64,000 nt of DNA from Sphaerotilus montanus (GCF_013410775.1 NZ_JACCFH010000001.1:4712001-4776000); one strand, 5' to 3'; shown: positions 40,000-48,000, numbered from the stretch's first letter. Notes: generated by a model from the sequence alone, not told the origin. Numbers and translations are program-made.

Positions 40000-40715
40000 A
40001 TGCGACGCTGCATGAACCGGGGCTGCGTGTCCTGCTCGTGGACGACCACACCATCGTGCGGGAAGGCCTGAAGCGCATCCTCGAATCCACCCGCGAAGGC
40101 TGGAACATCACCGAGGAAAGCTCCGGATTCCGGGCCATGGACAACCTGCGGCACCAGGATTGCGGCCTGGTCATCGTCGATCTGTCGATGCCGGGCATGA
40201 GCGGACTGGAGCTGATCCGCCGCATCCGGGCCGAATCGACACGGCTGCCGATCCTGGTGCTGAGCATGCACGCCGAGGAGGAATATGCCCTGCGCGCCTT
40301 CAAGGCCGGCGCCAATGGCTATGTCACCAAGGACAGCGCGGCCGAAGAACTGGTGGTGGCCGCGCGCAAGGTGGCCAATGGTGGCACCTATGTGACCACC
40401 AGCCTGGCCGAGCGGGTGGTGCAGCAGCTCAACGGCAGCGTGGACGTGCCACGCCATGCCCGACTGTCGGAGCGCGAGATGGAGGTCCTGCGCCGCATCG
40501 TGGCCGGCGAGCGGGCCGGAGACATCGCCGAAGCGCTGCACCTGTCGATCAAGACCGTCAGCACGCACAAGACCCGCATCATGGACAAGCTGCAGGCCCC
40601 CAGCACCGCGGCGCTGGTGCGCTACGCCATCCAGCATGGGCTGCTGCTGCCGCCAGCCGATGCCGAAGAGCACGGCGACTGGAACCATGGGACCCAGCCC
40701 GGCGAGCTGACATGA
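39996..40715 (+). CDS. NarL/FixJ-family response regulator
   Basis: 239-residue LuxR-type DNA-binding response regulator, cognate of the kinase upstream by ATGA overlap. The receiver has VLLVDDHTIVREGL at the start, phosphorylated D62 in VIVDLSMPGMSG, and LSMHAEEEYALRAFKAGANG and YVTKDSAAEEL. The helix-turn-helix at about 160-220 includes LSEREMEVLRRIVAGE and HLSIKTVSTHKTRIMDKL. The overlap continues into the CheR-like gene by another 4 bp, so all three are one translational unit. Confidence 0.94.
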   Translation: MNATLHEPGLRVLLVDDHTIVREGLKRILESTREGWNITEESSGFRAMDNLRHQDCGLVIVDLSMPGMSGLELIRRIRAESTRLPILVLSMHAEEEYALRAFKAGANGYVTKDSAAEELVVAARKVANGGTYVTTSLAERVVQQLNGSVDVPRHARLSEREMEVLRRIVAGERAGDIAEALHLSIKTVSTHKTRIMDKLQAPSTAALVRYAIQHGLLLPPADAEEHGDWNHGTQPGELT

Positions 40716-41620
40716 CCGCCGGGCCACCGGCACCGGTGGCGGCGACACCGCTCGGCCTGAACACGGTCCTGGAATTGCTGCGCGCGCACGGCCAGCCGGA
40801 CTTCCGACTCTACAAGCAGCGCACGCTGCTGCGCCGCCTCGAACGGCGCATGCACATCCACCGCGTGCCCACGCTGCAGGACTATGCCCGCCTGCTGCGC
40901 CACAGCAGCCAGGAGGTGGCCTTGCTGTCGAAGGAGTTGCTGATCGGGGTGACCCTCTTCTTCCGCGACACCCCCGTCTGGCAGGCCCTGTGCGACACCG
41001 TGCTGCCCCGGTTGCTGGCCGACCATGCCGACGGAGACGTGCTGCGGGCCTGGGTCGCCGGCTGCTCCACCGGCGAGGAGGCCTACAGCCTGGCGATGGC
41101 CTTTCGCGAAGTGGTCGACGCGACGCCCGAACGCGCACGCTGCACGCTGCAGATCTTTGCCACCGACCTGAGCCAGGACGCCATCGACCGGGCGCGCGCG
41201 GGCACATTTCCGCCCTCGCTCGCCGACGAGCTGTCGGCTGTGCGGCTGGCACGCCATTTCGTGCAGCAGGACGGGGGTTACCGCATCGCGGCCTCCATCC
41301 GCGACACCATCGTGTTCGCGCGGCACGACCTGACCGCGGATCCCCCCTTGTCCCGGATGGATCTGATGAGCTGCCGCAACCTGCTGATGCACTTCTCGGA
41401 ACCGCTGCAGCAGCGGATCCTGCCGCTGTTCCACTACAGCCTGCGGCCCGGCGGCGTGCTGCTGCTGGGCAGTTCGGAGACCGTGCACGACCAGCACCAC
41501 CGGTTCGAGCCGCTGGACGCGGAGCAGCGGCTGTACCGGCGGTGCGCGGGCCCGCGCACCTACGTCATGCCGGCCTGTCCCCGCGAGCGGTCGACACCGT
41601 CCGCCACAGCGGCCACCTGA
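40712..41620 (+). CDS. CheR-type SAM-dependent methyltransferase
   Basis: 302-residue CheR-family protein. Classical CheR methylates glutamates of chemoreceptors. The N-terminal helical domain (DFRLYKQRTLLRRLERRMHI) is followed by the SAM domain with VAGCSTGEEAYSLAMAF, FATDLSQDAIDRARAG, MDLMSCRNLLMHFSE and LLLGSSETVHD. It ends without TPR repeats. The 4-bp overlap with the response regulator is odd: no chemoreceptor, CheA, CheW or CheB gene is nearby. The target may be another protein, or this may be a stand-alone regulator. The last 20 residues are Pro/Thr/Arg-rich and probably disordered. Confidence 0.88.
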   Translation: MTAGPPAPVAATPLGLNTVLELLRAHGQPDFRLYKQRTLLRRLERRMHIHRVPTLQDYARLLRHSSQEVALLSKELLIGVTLFFRDTPVWQALCDTVLPRLLADHADGDVLRAWVAGCSTGEEAYSLAMAFREVVDATPERARCTLQIFATDLSQDAIDRARAGTFPPSLADELSAVRLARHFVQQDGGYRIAASIRDTIVFARHDLTADPPLSRMDLMSCRNLLMHFSEPLQQRILPLFHYSLRPGGVLLLGSSETVHDQHHRFEPLDAEQRLYRRCAGPRTYVMPACPRERSTPSATAAT

Positions 41621-41644
41621 CCCCGTCTCCGCACCGGCACCCGA

Positions 41645-41677
41645 TCGGAAAATTCCGAATACCACCTGCCGTATTCG
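41645..41677. promoter_or_regulatory. Two adjacent inverted repeats upstream of the Crp/Fnr gene
   Basis: TCGGAA-AA-TTCCGA (41645-41658) and CGAATAC-N8-GTATTCG (41656-41677) overlap in the 185-bp gap between the CheR-like gene and the Crp/Fnr regulator. Neither has a T-run. They may be operators for the NarL-type regulator or the regulator itself, or stem-loops ending the upstream mRNA. No TTGA/TCAA site of the type found downstream is present in this gap. Confidence 0.35.
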
Positions 41678-41806
41678 CCCGGTAGCATGAACCGATTTCC
41701 GACAGCAGGCGGGCTGTTCCGCCGATTGTCCGCACCCCACCCGCAACGCCATGATGGGTCCACAGACCTGAACTAGCAGTTCCCTCAATTTTTCCGGAGG
41801 ACCTAC

Positions 41807-42661
41807 ATGACTTGCCCCACCGCATCGCCCACGTCCGCCACTGGTTTCCCGTCACGCACAGGGACCCGGTGCACAGCCTCCGATGTGCTGCGCTGGTTCG
41901 GACGCCCCGACCAGGTCAGCAGCGCCACGGACCTGATCGAGTTCCAGATGCGGCAGGTCCATGCAGGGCGTTCACTGGTGGTCGAAGGGCAGCCGTTCGA
42001 GAAACTGCACCTCGTCAGCAGCGGCAGTTTCAAGTGCGTCCAGACCGACGTGGACGGCTACGAACAGGTGCTCGCATTCGCGATCCATGGCGACATCATC
42101 GGACTGGACGGTCTGGGCCAGGCGCAGCACCGGTCGGGCGCGGTGGCACTCGAGGACGCCTGCGTCGTCACGCTGCCCATCCGTGACCTGCTGGCGCTGG
42201 GCCGGGAGATTCCTGCGCTGGAATACCTCCTGCACCATGCCGCCGGGGCCGAAGTCTCCCGCTGCGGCGATACCCAGTACCTGATGGCGGCCCCCAGTTC
42301 CGAGGTGCGCGTCGCGCGCTTCCTGCTGCAGTTCGCCCGTCGCCAGTCGGCGCTGGGGCACTCCGGGCGCCGGCTTCGCATGTGCATGACGCGGCGCGAC
42401 ATCGCCAGCCACCTCGGGGTCGCCCACGAGACGGTCAGCCGGGTCCTGACCGCCCTGGACCACGATGGCTACATCAGCGTGTCGAACCGCGACATCGAAC
42501 TCGTCGATCTGTCCGCACTGTACGAACTGCAGCGGGTGACCCGTGGCCGGCAGTCGCGCGAGCGGCGCGCCGACACGGCCCGGCAGGCGGCGGCCCGGGC
42601 ACTGGTCAAGGCCGCCGACAGCGCGGCAGGCCGGTTGATCGAGTGTCCCGACGCCCGGTGA
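41807..42661 (+). CDS. Crp/Fnr-family transcriptional regulator
   Basis: 284-residue regulator, slightly longer than E. coli FNR. A cyclic-nucleotide-binding-like sensor domain covers about 40-160 (LVVEGQPFEKLHLVSSGSFK), then a dimer helix and a winged helix-turn-helix. The recognition helix reads HETVSRVL with E208, S211 and R212, equivalent to FNR E209, S212 and R213, which read TTGA half-sites. The N-terminal cysteine cluster of FNR is missing: only C3 and C22 precede the sensor fold. GGAGG is well placed. It is the closest regulator to the palindromic sites at 44553-49910 and is my candidate to bind them. The signal it senses is unknown. Confidence 0.92.
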   Translation: MTCPTASPTSATGFPSRTGTRCTASDVLRWFGRPDQVSSATDLIEFQMRQVHAGRSLVVEGQPFEKLHLVSSGSFKCVQTDVDGYEQVLAFAIHGDIIGLDGLGQAQHRSGAVALEDACVVTLPIRDLLALGREIPALEYLLHHAAGAEVSRCGDTQYLMAAPSSEVRVARFLLQFARRQSALGHSGRRLRMCMTRRDIASHLGVAHETVSRVLTALDHDGYISVSNRDIELVDLSALYELQRVTRGRQSRERRADTARQAAARALVKAADSAAGRLIECPDAR

Positions 42662-42713
42662 ATGGCCAGTGCGCCCCCCGACCAGGCACCACCCACCCTC
42701 GCAGGAGATGTCC

Positions 42714-43007
42714 ATGAGAAAACTGTCCACCACCTCCCGCCCCGGCAGGTCCGCGCCACCGGTGATGCTGGTTGGCGCGCAGGATTTCGTCGAACCGGAC
42801 ACCGTGGAAGTCGAACCCGCTGGCGCAAGCACGGCGGCGGTGTCCGACGACCCGGACCGGGTGCAGCCGGACGGGATCGACCGCGAGCAGATGGTGCGCG
42901 AAGCGGCGTACCACCGCTACGAGGCCCGCGGCAGCGTCGATGGCCATGCCCTGGAGGACTGGCTGAACGCCGAGGCTGACGTCGAACACCTGTTCGGCTG
43001 CGGGTGA
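42714..43007 (+). CDS. DUF2934 domain-containing small protein
   Basis: 97-residue protein. The C-terminal half carries the DUF2934 motif: IDREQMVREAAYHRYEARG and then ALEDWLNAEADVEHLFG. The N-terminal half is low complexity and probably disordered. Start at ATG 42714, spaced 6 bp from AGGAG; an ATG two codons earlier is too close to the ribosome-binding site. DUF2934 proteins have no known biochemical function that I can state; they often sit beside stress genes. The stop TGA overlaps the alcohol dehydrogenase ATG by one base. Confidence 0.83.
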   Translation: MRKLSTTSRPGRSAPPVMLVGAQDFVEPDTVEVEPAGASTAAVSDDPDRVQPDGIDREQMVREAAYHRYEARGSVDGHALEDWLNAEADVEHLFGCG

Positions 43008-44029
43008 TGCCTGCCGGCAGCGGCGACCGGGCCCCGTGGCGGGCCATGGTGCTGACGGCACCGGGGCGGCCGCTTCAGGAGGTCTGGCGGCAGCAGTTGC
43101 CCCGGCCGGCGGCCGGTCAGGTGCGCATCCGGATGAGCGCCTGCGGCGTGTGCCGCACCGATCTGCACATCGTGGACGGTGAATTGCCCTGGCCCGGCCA
43201 CGCGGTGGTGCCCGGCCACGAGATCGTGGGACGCATCGGCGCACTGGGGCCGGGTGTCACCGGGCTGGCGCTGGGGCAGCGTGTCGGCGTGCCGTGGGTG
43301 GGCTGGACCTGCGGCCGCTGTGCGTACTGTCTGGCCGGGCGGGAAAATCTCTGTCCGCAGGCCGAATTCACCGGCTGGCAGCGCGATGGCGGTTATGCCG
43401 ATCAGGTGCTGGCCGATGCACGCCATGTCTTCGCGATTCCGGAGGGCTACAGCGATGCCCAGGCTGCTCCGCTGCTGTGTGCCGGGCTGATCGGCTGGCG
43501 CGCCTACACCATGGCGGGCGCGGAGGCCCACCGCATCGGTCTGTACGGCTTCGGCGCCGCGGCACACCTCATCGCCCAGATCGCACGCCACCAGGGCCGC
43601 GAGGTCCACGCCTTCACCCGCCCTGGCGACACGGCCGCCCAGGCACTGGCCCGGGAGCTGGGTGCGGCCTGGGTGGGCGACTCGAACCAGACCCCCTCCG
43701 TGCCGCTGGACGCGGCCCTGCTGTTCGCGCCGGTGGGTGCACTGGTCCCGATGGCACTGCGGGCCGTGCGTCCCGGCGGCACCGTCGTCTGCGCCGGCAT
43801 CCACATGAGCGACATCCCGTCCTTCCCCTATGCCTGGCTGTGGGGCGAGCGACGCATCGTCTCGGTCGCCAACCTCACCCGCCGCGATGGCGACGAGTTC
43901 CTGCGGGTGGCGGCCTCGGTCGCGCTGCAGATCCGCGCGCATGCCTACCCGCTGGACAGGGCGAATCAGGCGCTGGACGATCTGCGCGCAGGACGACTCA
44001 CAGGAGCCGCAGTCCTGCTGGGCCGCTGA
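43007..44029 (+). CDS. Zinc-binding alcohol dehydrogenase family protein
   Basis: 340-residue medium-chain dehydrogenase/reductase. Catalytic zinc ligands: Cys in SACGVCRTDLHI and His-Glu in VPGHEIVGRIG. The structural zinc site has all four cysteines in CGRCAYCLAGRENLC. The nucleotide fold is at about 170-200 (IGLYGFGAAAHLIAQIA), where the glycine pattern is GxGxxA. It resembles the AdhP-like group that oxidises or reduces short alcohols and aldehydes. The start overlaps the DUF2934 stop (TGATG); a GTG one codon earlier is possible. The convergent universal stress gene ends 29 bp later. Confidence 0.92.
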   Translation: MPAGSGDRAPWRAMVLTAPGRPLQEVWRQQLPRPAAGQVRIRMSACGVCRTDLHIVDGELPWPGHAVVPGHEIVGRIGALGPGVTGLALGQRVGVPWVGWTCGRCAYCLAGRENLCPQAEFTGWQRDGGYADQVLADARHVFAIPEGYSDAQAAPLLCAGLIGWRAYTMAGAEAHRIGLYGFGAAAHLIAQIARHQGREVHAFTRPGDTAAQALARELGAAWVGDSNQTPSVPLDAALLFAPVGALVPMALRAVRPGGTVVCAGIHMSDIPSFPYAWLWGERRIVSVANLTRRDGDEFLRVAASVALQIRAHAYPLDRANQALDDLRAGRLTGAAVLLGR

Positions 44030-44058
44030 GGGCGATGGCCTCCGGCCCTGGCGTCCGG

Positions 44059-44487
44059 TCACTTCACCAGCAGCACCGGCACCTTCGCCAGATGCACCAC
44101 CCGCTGCGCGACCGAGCCGAGCAGCAGACCGCCCAGGACATTGCGCCCGTGCGTGCCCATCACGATCTGGTCGACCGCACGGTCGCCCGCCACACGGACG
44201 ATCTCGGTCGCAGGCAGCCCTTCGACCCCCAGCGTCACCACCTGCTGCAGGCCGCTGGCCCGCGCATGGGTCAGCGCCGTGGCCAGCAACTGGTCCTGGT
44301 GTCTGCGCGACGCCTGTTCGACCGCATCGAAATCGAAGATCGGCACCTCGCCGTAGTAGACCGGCAACTCCCGCACGTGGAGCAGCACGGCCTCGGTCTG
44401 CGGCACCAGACCCGCCAGCCGTGCGGCCACCTCGATGGCACGGCTGGCGTGGTCCGACCCATCGACGGCAATCAGCAACTTGAACAT
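44059..44487 (-). CDS. Universal stress protein UspA family
   Basis: 142-residue single-domain universal stress protein. MFKLLIAVDGSDHASRAIEV starts the fold. The nucleotide-binding loop G-x2-G-x9-G-S appears as MGTHGRNVLGGLLLGSVAQR, and VHLAKVPVLLVK ends it, so it is of the ATP-binding type. AAGGAG precedes the ATG at 44485-44487. It is transcribed away from the helix-hairpin-helix gene. The shared gap holds a palindromic Crp/Fnr-like site centred 72.5 bp from the start codon, with TAGATT as a fitting -10. Confidence 0.95.
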   Translation of the reverse strand: MFKLLIAVDGSDHASRAIEVAARLAGLVPQTEAVLLHVRELPVYYGEVPIFDFDAVEQASRRHQDQLLATALTHARASGLQQVVTLGVEGLPATEIVRVAGDRAVDQIVMGTHGRNVLGGLLLGSVAQRVVHLAKVPVLLVK

Positions 44488-44525
44488 CGAACGCTCCTTG
44501 CGGTGCCCATGACACCATGCAGCCC

Positions 44526-44566
44526 AATCTAGTCCGGCACTGCAGCACCGGATTGCGCGCACTCAA
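44526..44566 (-). promoter_or_regulatory. Crp/Fnr-like site D and promoter, universal stress protein / HhH gene
   Basis: TTGCGCGCACTCAA at 44553-44566 has a full right half-site (GCACTCAA) and a degenerate left one. On the minus strand TAGATT (44531-44526) follows at a spacing that would put the dyad centre about 40 bp before the start of transcription, the class II activator position. The same dyad lies 68.5 bp before the plus-strand gene at 44628. Confidence 0.55.
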
Positions 44567-44627
44567 TGCGGTCCGTGCCATGGGTGCGCAATCTGCAGTG
44601 GCGTTTCACCGGAGCACGGAAGCCACG

Positions 44628-45359
44628 ATGTCCACGGCAGAAGTTCAAGGTCTCACCGCGGCGCCGCCACCGGGTCGCGCACCCGCGCAGCCCGACAACC
44701 CGTCCATCGCACAGGCGCTGCGGGAGATGGCGGTCCTGCTGGAAGCACAGGGCGACAATCCGTACCGCATCGCGGCCTACCGCCATGCCGCCGACACCGT
44801 GGAGCAGTTGCCGCGCCCGGTGCGTGATCTCCATGCACAGGAAGGCGAAGCGGGTCTGGTGGCACTACCGACCATCGGCACCCACATCGCGGCGGCCATT
44901 GCCGAACTGCTCGGCACGGGACGCTGGCAGCGACTGGATCGGCTGCGCGGCGAAGCCGATCCGGACGTGCAGCGCCGCAGCGGGGCCGCGGCAGCGCAGC
45001 ATCCCGGCCCGCCAGTGGCGCTGCTGCTGGACATCGACCGGATGTACCGCGCCCGCGCACAGGCCGGCACGCTGCCCCGGATCGCCCCCAGACGCTTCAA
45101 TCCCTCCGGCTCGGCCTGGCTGCCGGTGATGCATGTCGAGCGCCCTGGCTGGCATGTCACGGCGCTGTACTCCAACACGGCACGGGCGCATGAGCTCGGA
45201 CACGTGGAGGACTGGGTCGTGCTGTACGCCGAGGACGATGCCCACCATGAACACCACTGCACCGTGGTGACCGCCGGCCGAGGCAGCCTCGCGGGCCGAC
45301 GCGTGGTGCGCGGGCGCGAAACCGAATGCCGCGCGCTGTACGCGACGACAGGAAGCTGA
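44628..45359 (+). CDS. Helix-hairpin-helix domain protein (PolX N-terminal-like)
   Basis: 243-residue protein. Residues about 22-110 look like the 8-kDa/HhH domain of X-family DNA polymerases: SIAQALREMAVLLEAQGDNP, YRIAAYRHAADTVEQLPRPV and LPTIGTHIAAAIAELLGTG. No polymerase palm (GGxxR or DxD pattern) or PHP nuclease follows. Instead there is an unrelated domain (FNPSGSAWLPVMHVERPGWH, VTALYSNTARAHELGHVEDW) ending with RRVVRGRETECR. It probably binds DNA; the job of the second domain is unknown. It ends 5 bp before the cfa start, so they are co-transcribed. Confidence 0.82.
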   Translation: MSTAEVQGLTAAPPPGRAPAQPDNPSIAQALREMAVLLEAQGDNPYRIAAYRHAADTVEQLPRPVRDLHAQEGEAGLVALPTIGTHIAAAIAELLGTGRWQRLDRLRGEADPDVQRRSGAAAAQHPGPPVALLLDIDRMYRARAQAGTLPRIAPRRFNPSGSAWLPVMHVERPGWHVTALYSNTARAHELGHVEDWVVLYAEDDAHHEHHCTVVTAGRGSLAGRRVVRGRETECRALYATTGS

Positions 45360-45364
45360 CCGCG

Positions 45365-46543
45365 ATGCTCCTGACCTCCCTCTCCACCAAGGTACCGCCC
45401 GCCGATCCCGGTCGTGTCGCAGCGCAAGCGCTGCCCCGGACCCTGGCACGGCTGTTCGAGCGTGCCGGGATTCGGGTCAATGGTCCGGACCCCTGGGATC
45501 TGCAACTACACGACCCTGCCGCCTGGGGCCGCATGCTGCGCCACGGCGTGCTGGGGTTCGGCGAGTCGTACATGGACCAGCAATGGGATTGCGAGTGCCT
45601 GGAGGAGTTGATCTGCCGACTGCTGCTGGCGGACGGCGACCACGTGGTCACGCCGCAGTCGCTGCCCGGCTGGCTCGCCCGGCAACTGCGCCACGGGCTG
45701 ATGAACCTGCAGTCCGTGGCACGCGCATTCCATGTCGCGGAGCAGCACTACGACCTCGACAACGAGCTGTTCGCGGCGATGCTCGACGAGCAGATGGTCT
45801 ATTCCTGTGCCTACTGGGCCCATGCCACCGATCTGGACCAGGCGCAGCGCGACAAGCTCGATCTGATCTGCCGCAAGCTCGATCTGCAGGCTGGCGAGCA
45901 ACTGCTGGACGTGGGCTGCGGCTGGGGTGGCCTGGCCGCCCATGCGGCACGGCATTACGGCAGCCAGGTGCAGGGCGCCACCGTGTCCCGGGAGCAGGCC
46001 ACGCTGGCCCGCGCACGCTGCGAGGGCCTGCCGGTGCAGATCAACGTGACCGACTGGCGCGCACTGCACGGCCGCCACGACAAGCTGGCGTCGGTGGGCA
46101 TGTTCGAGCACGTGGGTCCGAAGAACCACCGTGCGTACTTCCAGCACATGCACGACCTGCTGAAACCCGGTGGCCTGTTCCTGCTGCACACGATCGGCAT
46201 CGACCGCACCAGCGGCGCCACCAATGCCTGGACCGACCACTACATCTTCCCGAACGGCAAGCTGCCCTCGGCGCTGGAGTTGACCCGGGCGATCGAGGGC
46301 CTGTTCACCATCGAGGACTGGCACAACTTCCCCGCCGACTACGAGCGCACCCTGCTGCACTGGTGGCAGCGCTTCGAGCAGCACTGGCCGGCCCTGCGCA
46401 GCCGCCACGACGAACGCTTCTTGCGGATGTGGAGGTTCTACCTGCTGTCCAGCGCCGGGTATTTCCGCTCCGGTCAGGGCCAGTTGTGGCAACTCGTGCT
46501 GTCGCCACCGGGCCGTTGCCGGGGCTACCGGTCGGTGCGTTGA
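45365..46543 (+). CDS. cfa: Cyclopropane-fatty-acyl-phospholipid synthase
   Basis: 392-residue SAM-dependent enzyme that adds a methylene bridge to unsaturated acyl chains in membrane lipids, hardening membranes in stationary phase or acid stress. Visible: the N-terminal lipid-associated region with GFGESYMDQQWDCE, HYDLDNELFAAMLDEQMVYS, SAM motif LLDVGCGWGGLAAHAA at about 178-193, TVSREQATLA, SVGMFEHVGPKNHRAYF and HTIGIDR. The stop codon lies inside a perfect 20-bp palindrome (46537-46556). Its start is 5 bp after the HhH gene. Confidence 0.95.
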   Translation: MLLTSLSTKVPPADPGRVAAQALPRTLARLFERAGIRVNGPDPWDLQLHDPAAWGRMLRHGVLGFGESYMDQQWDCECLEELICRLLLADGDHVVTPQSLPGWLARQLRHGLMNLQSVARAFHVAEQHYDLDNELFAAMLDEQMVYSCAYWAHATDLDQAQRDKLDLICRKLDLQAGEQLLDVGCGWGGLAAHAARHYGSQVQGATVSREQATLARARCEGLPVQINVTDWRALHGRHDKLASVGMFEHVGPKNHRAYFQHMHDLLKPGGLFLLHTIGIDRTSGATNAWTDHYIFPNGKLPSALELTRAIEGLFTIEDWHNFPADYERTLLHWWQRFEQHWPALRSRHDERFLRMWRFYLLSSAGYFRSGQGQLWQLVLSPPGRCRGYRSVR

Positions 46544-46556
46544 GTGCACTCAACGC
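46537..46556. promoter_or_regulatory. Crp/Fnr-like site A (perfect 20-bp palindrome) before the BON gene
   Basis: GCGTTGAGTGCACTCAACGC is a perfect palindrome whose core TTGAGTGCACTCAA (46540-46553) matches the dyad of FNR-type sites with G/C at the fifth base. It overlaps the cfa stop and is centred 92.5 bp before the BON gene start. No T-run follows, so it is not a terminator. Confidence 0.65.
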
Positions 46557-46638
46557 CGCGGTGGTGGCAGCGATCGACCATGCAGCGGCGGCCAGACCGC
46601 GGCAGGCCTCCTGCCATCCATACACGGAAAGGACCATC

Positions 46639-47298
46639 ATGAAGACCGATGAACAGCTGAAGACGGACGTCACGAGCGAAATGGAGTGGGATCCGGCCAT
46701 CAATGCCACGCATGTCGGCGTGGCGGTGAAGGGTGGCGTGGTGACGCTGACCGGCCATCTCGAGACCTTCGCGGAGAAGTACGCCATCGAGCGCGCCGTG
46801 GGCCGCGTGGAGGGCGTCAAGGCGGTGGCGATCGAACTCGACGTGAAGCTGGCCCCGGGCCACAAGCGCAGTGACTCCGAGATCGCGGAAGCCGCAGAGG
46901 CCGCGTTCAAGTGGCACGCCCTGATCCCTGGCGACCGCATCCAGGTGAGGGTCGAGAAAGGCAGGGTCACGCTCGCGGGCGAACTGGACTGGGAGTACCA
47001 GCGCACGGCGGCCGAGAAGGCGGTGCGGCCACTGACCGGGGTGGTCAGCGTCATCAACAACCTCCGGCTGAAGCCCTCGGTGGCGCCGGCCAACATCTCG
47101 AACCGCATCCGCGACGCGCTGGCGCGCCATGCCGAGCGCGAAGCCAAGAACATCGAGGTGATCGTGAACGGATCGACCGTCACGCTGCGTGGCCGGGTCG
47201 ATTCCCTGGCCGAGCGGTCGGCGGCGCAAGGCGCGGCCTGGGCCGCTCCCGGCATCAGCCTGGTCGTCAACGACCTGACGGTCGGATCGGGCACCTGA
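46639..47298 (+). CDS. BON domain-containing protein (three BON domains)
   Basis: 219-residue protein made of three BON repeats at about 3-70, 78-145 and 150-216. Each has the pattern of a helix then G-x-V-T-L-x-G (GGVVTLTGHLETFAEKYAIE, KGRVTLAGELDWEYQRTAAE, GSTVTLRGRVDSLAERSAA). BON domains bind phospholipid membranes and appear in periplasmic stress proteins such as OsmY. No signal peptide is visible here (MKTDEQLKTDVTSEMEWDP), so it may stay in the cytoplasm. GGAAAGGA precedes the ATG. A perfect Crp/Fnr-like dyad lies upstream. Confidence 0.92.
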   Translation: MKTDEQLKTDVTSEMEWDPAINATHVGVAVKGGVVTLTGHLETFAEKYAIERAVGRVEGVKAVAIELDVKLAPGHKRSDSEIAEAAEAAFKWHALIPGDRIQVRVEKGRVTLAGELDWEYQRTAAEKAVRPLTGVVSVINNLRLKPSVAPANISNRIRDALARHAEREAKNIEVIVNGSTVTLRGRVDSLAERSAAQGAAWAAPGISLVVNDLTVGSGT

Positions 47299-47316
47299 AC
47301 GGACCGCAGGGGTTCC

Positions 47317-47922
47317 TCAGGGCCCAGGAACCTCTGTCCCGGCCGGACCAGTCCGGGCAGAAGGCACCACCACGGCCAGCACGACCTGCAGATCACCGGG
47401 CAGACCGGTCTGCCCGGGCGCAGGGATGCCCCGCCCCCGCAAGCGCAGCTGGTGGCCGGTCTGCGCATGGGCGGGAATGCAGACCTCCACCTCGCCTCCG
47501 GGAGTGGGCATGGACACGGTGGCCCCGCGTGCGGCGTCCCAGGGCGTCACCGGCAGCGTGGCATGCAGGTCACGCCCCTCGACACGGAAAAGCGGGTGCG
47601 GCTCGAACTGCACCTCCAGGTACAGATCGCCCGGCCCCGCACCGACACATCCGGACGCCCCCCGCCCCCGCAGGCGGATCAGCTGGCCCGCCCGCAGCCC
47701 CCTGGGAATCGCGAGTTCCAGCGGATGCTCGACGAGGACCGGCCGCCCCAGGGCATCCGGCACGAAGCTCCGCAACTTCAGCGTCCGCCTGGCGCCATGA
47801 AAGGCATCGTCCAGCGGCACCAGGATCGTCGCGTGGAGGTCTGCCCCACGGCCATCGAACCCCGTCCCGACCAGCGGGTGCTGCCAGAGCTGGTCACGGG
47901 TACAGCAGTCCTTGGACTCCAT
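47317..47922 (-). CDS. DnaJ C-terminal-domain protein lacking a J domain
   Basis: 201-residue protein matching only the substrate-binding C-terminal part of DnaJ/CbpA co-chaperones: ADLHATILVPLDDAFHGARR, the LELAIPRGLRAGQLIRLRG pattern, DLYLEVQFEPHPLFRVEGRD, LHATLPVTPWDAARGATVS and VCIPAHAQTGHQLRLRGRG. There is no J domain or HPD motif; the start at 47920-47922 is followed within about 25 residues by the CTD. It would bind unfolded clients but could not stimulate DnaK by itself. It is divergent from the PHB synthase, and the shared gap holds Crp/Fnr-like site C. Confidence 0.86.
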   Translation of the reverse strand: MESKDCCTRDQLWQHPLVGTGFDGRGADLHATILVPLDDAFHGARRTLKLRSFVPDALGRPVLVEHPLELAIPRGLRAGQLIRLRGRGASGCVGAGPGDLYLEVQFEPHPLFRVEGRDLHATLPVTPWDAARGATVSMPTPGGEVEVCIPAHAQTGHQLRLRGRGIPAPGQTGLPGDLQVVLAVVVPSARTGPAGTEVPGP

Positions 47923-47986
47923 GGTGGTGATTCCATCGTGTCGGAGGTGAGAAAACCAGATCCTGAGCCGGGACGGCCGTCCGTGA

Positions 47987-48000
47987 TTGACCGCACTCAA
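47987..48000. promoter_or_regulatory. Crp/Fnr-like site C between the DnaJ-C and PHB synthase genes
   Basis: TTGACCGCACTCAA at 47987-48000 has intact outer TTGA and CTCAA blocks and the same GCACTCAA half as the other sites. The centre is 71.5 bp before the minus-strand DnaJ-C start and 41.5 bp before the plus-strand synthase start. Confidence 0.55.

Noticed and set aside
46537-46556. The 20-bp palindrome at the cfa stop as a terminator
   Set aside because: No T-run follows and the loop would be absent; the same core recurs in other promoters, so a protein-binding site explains it better.
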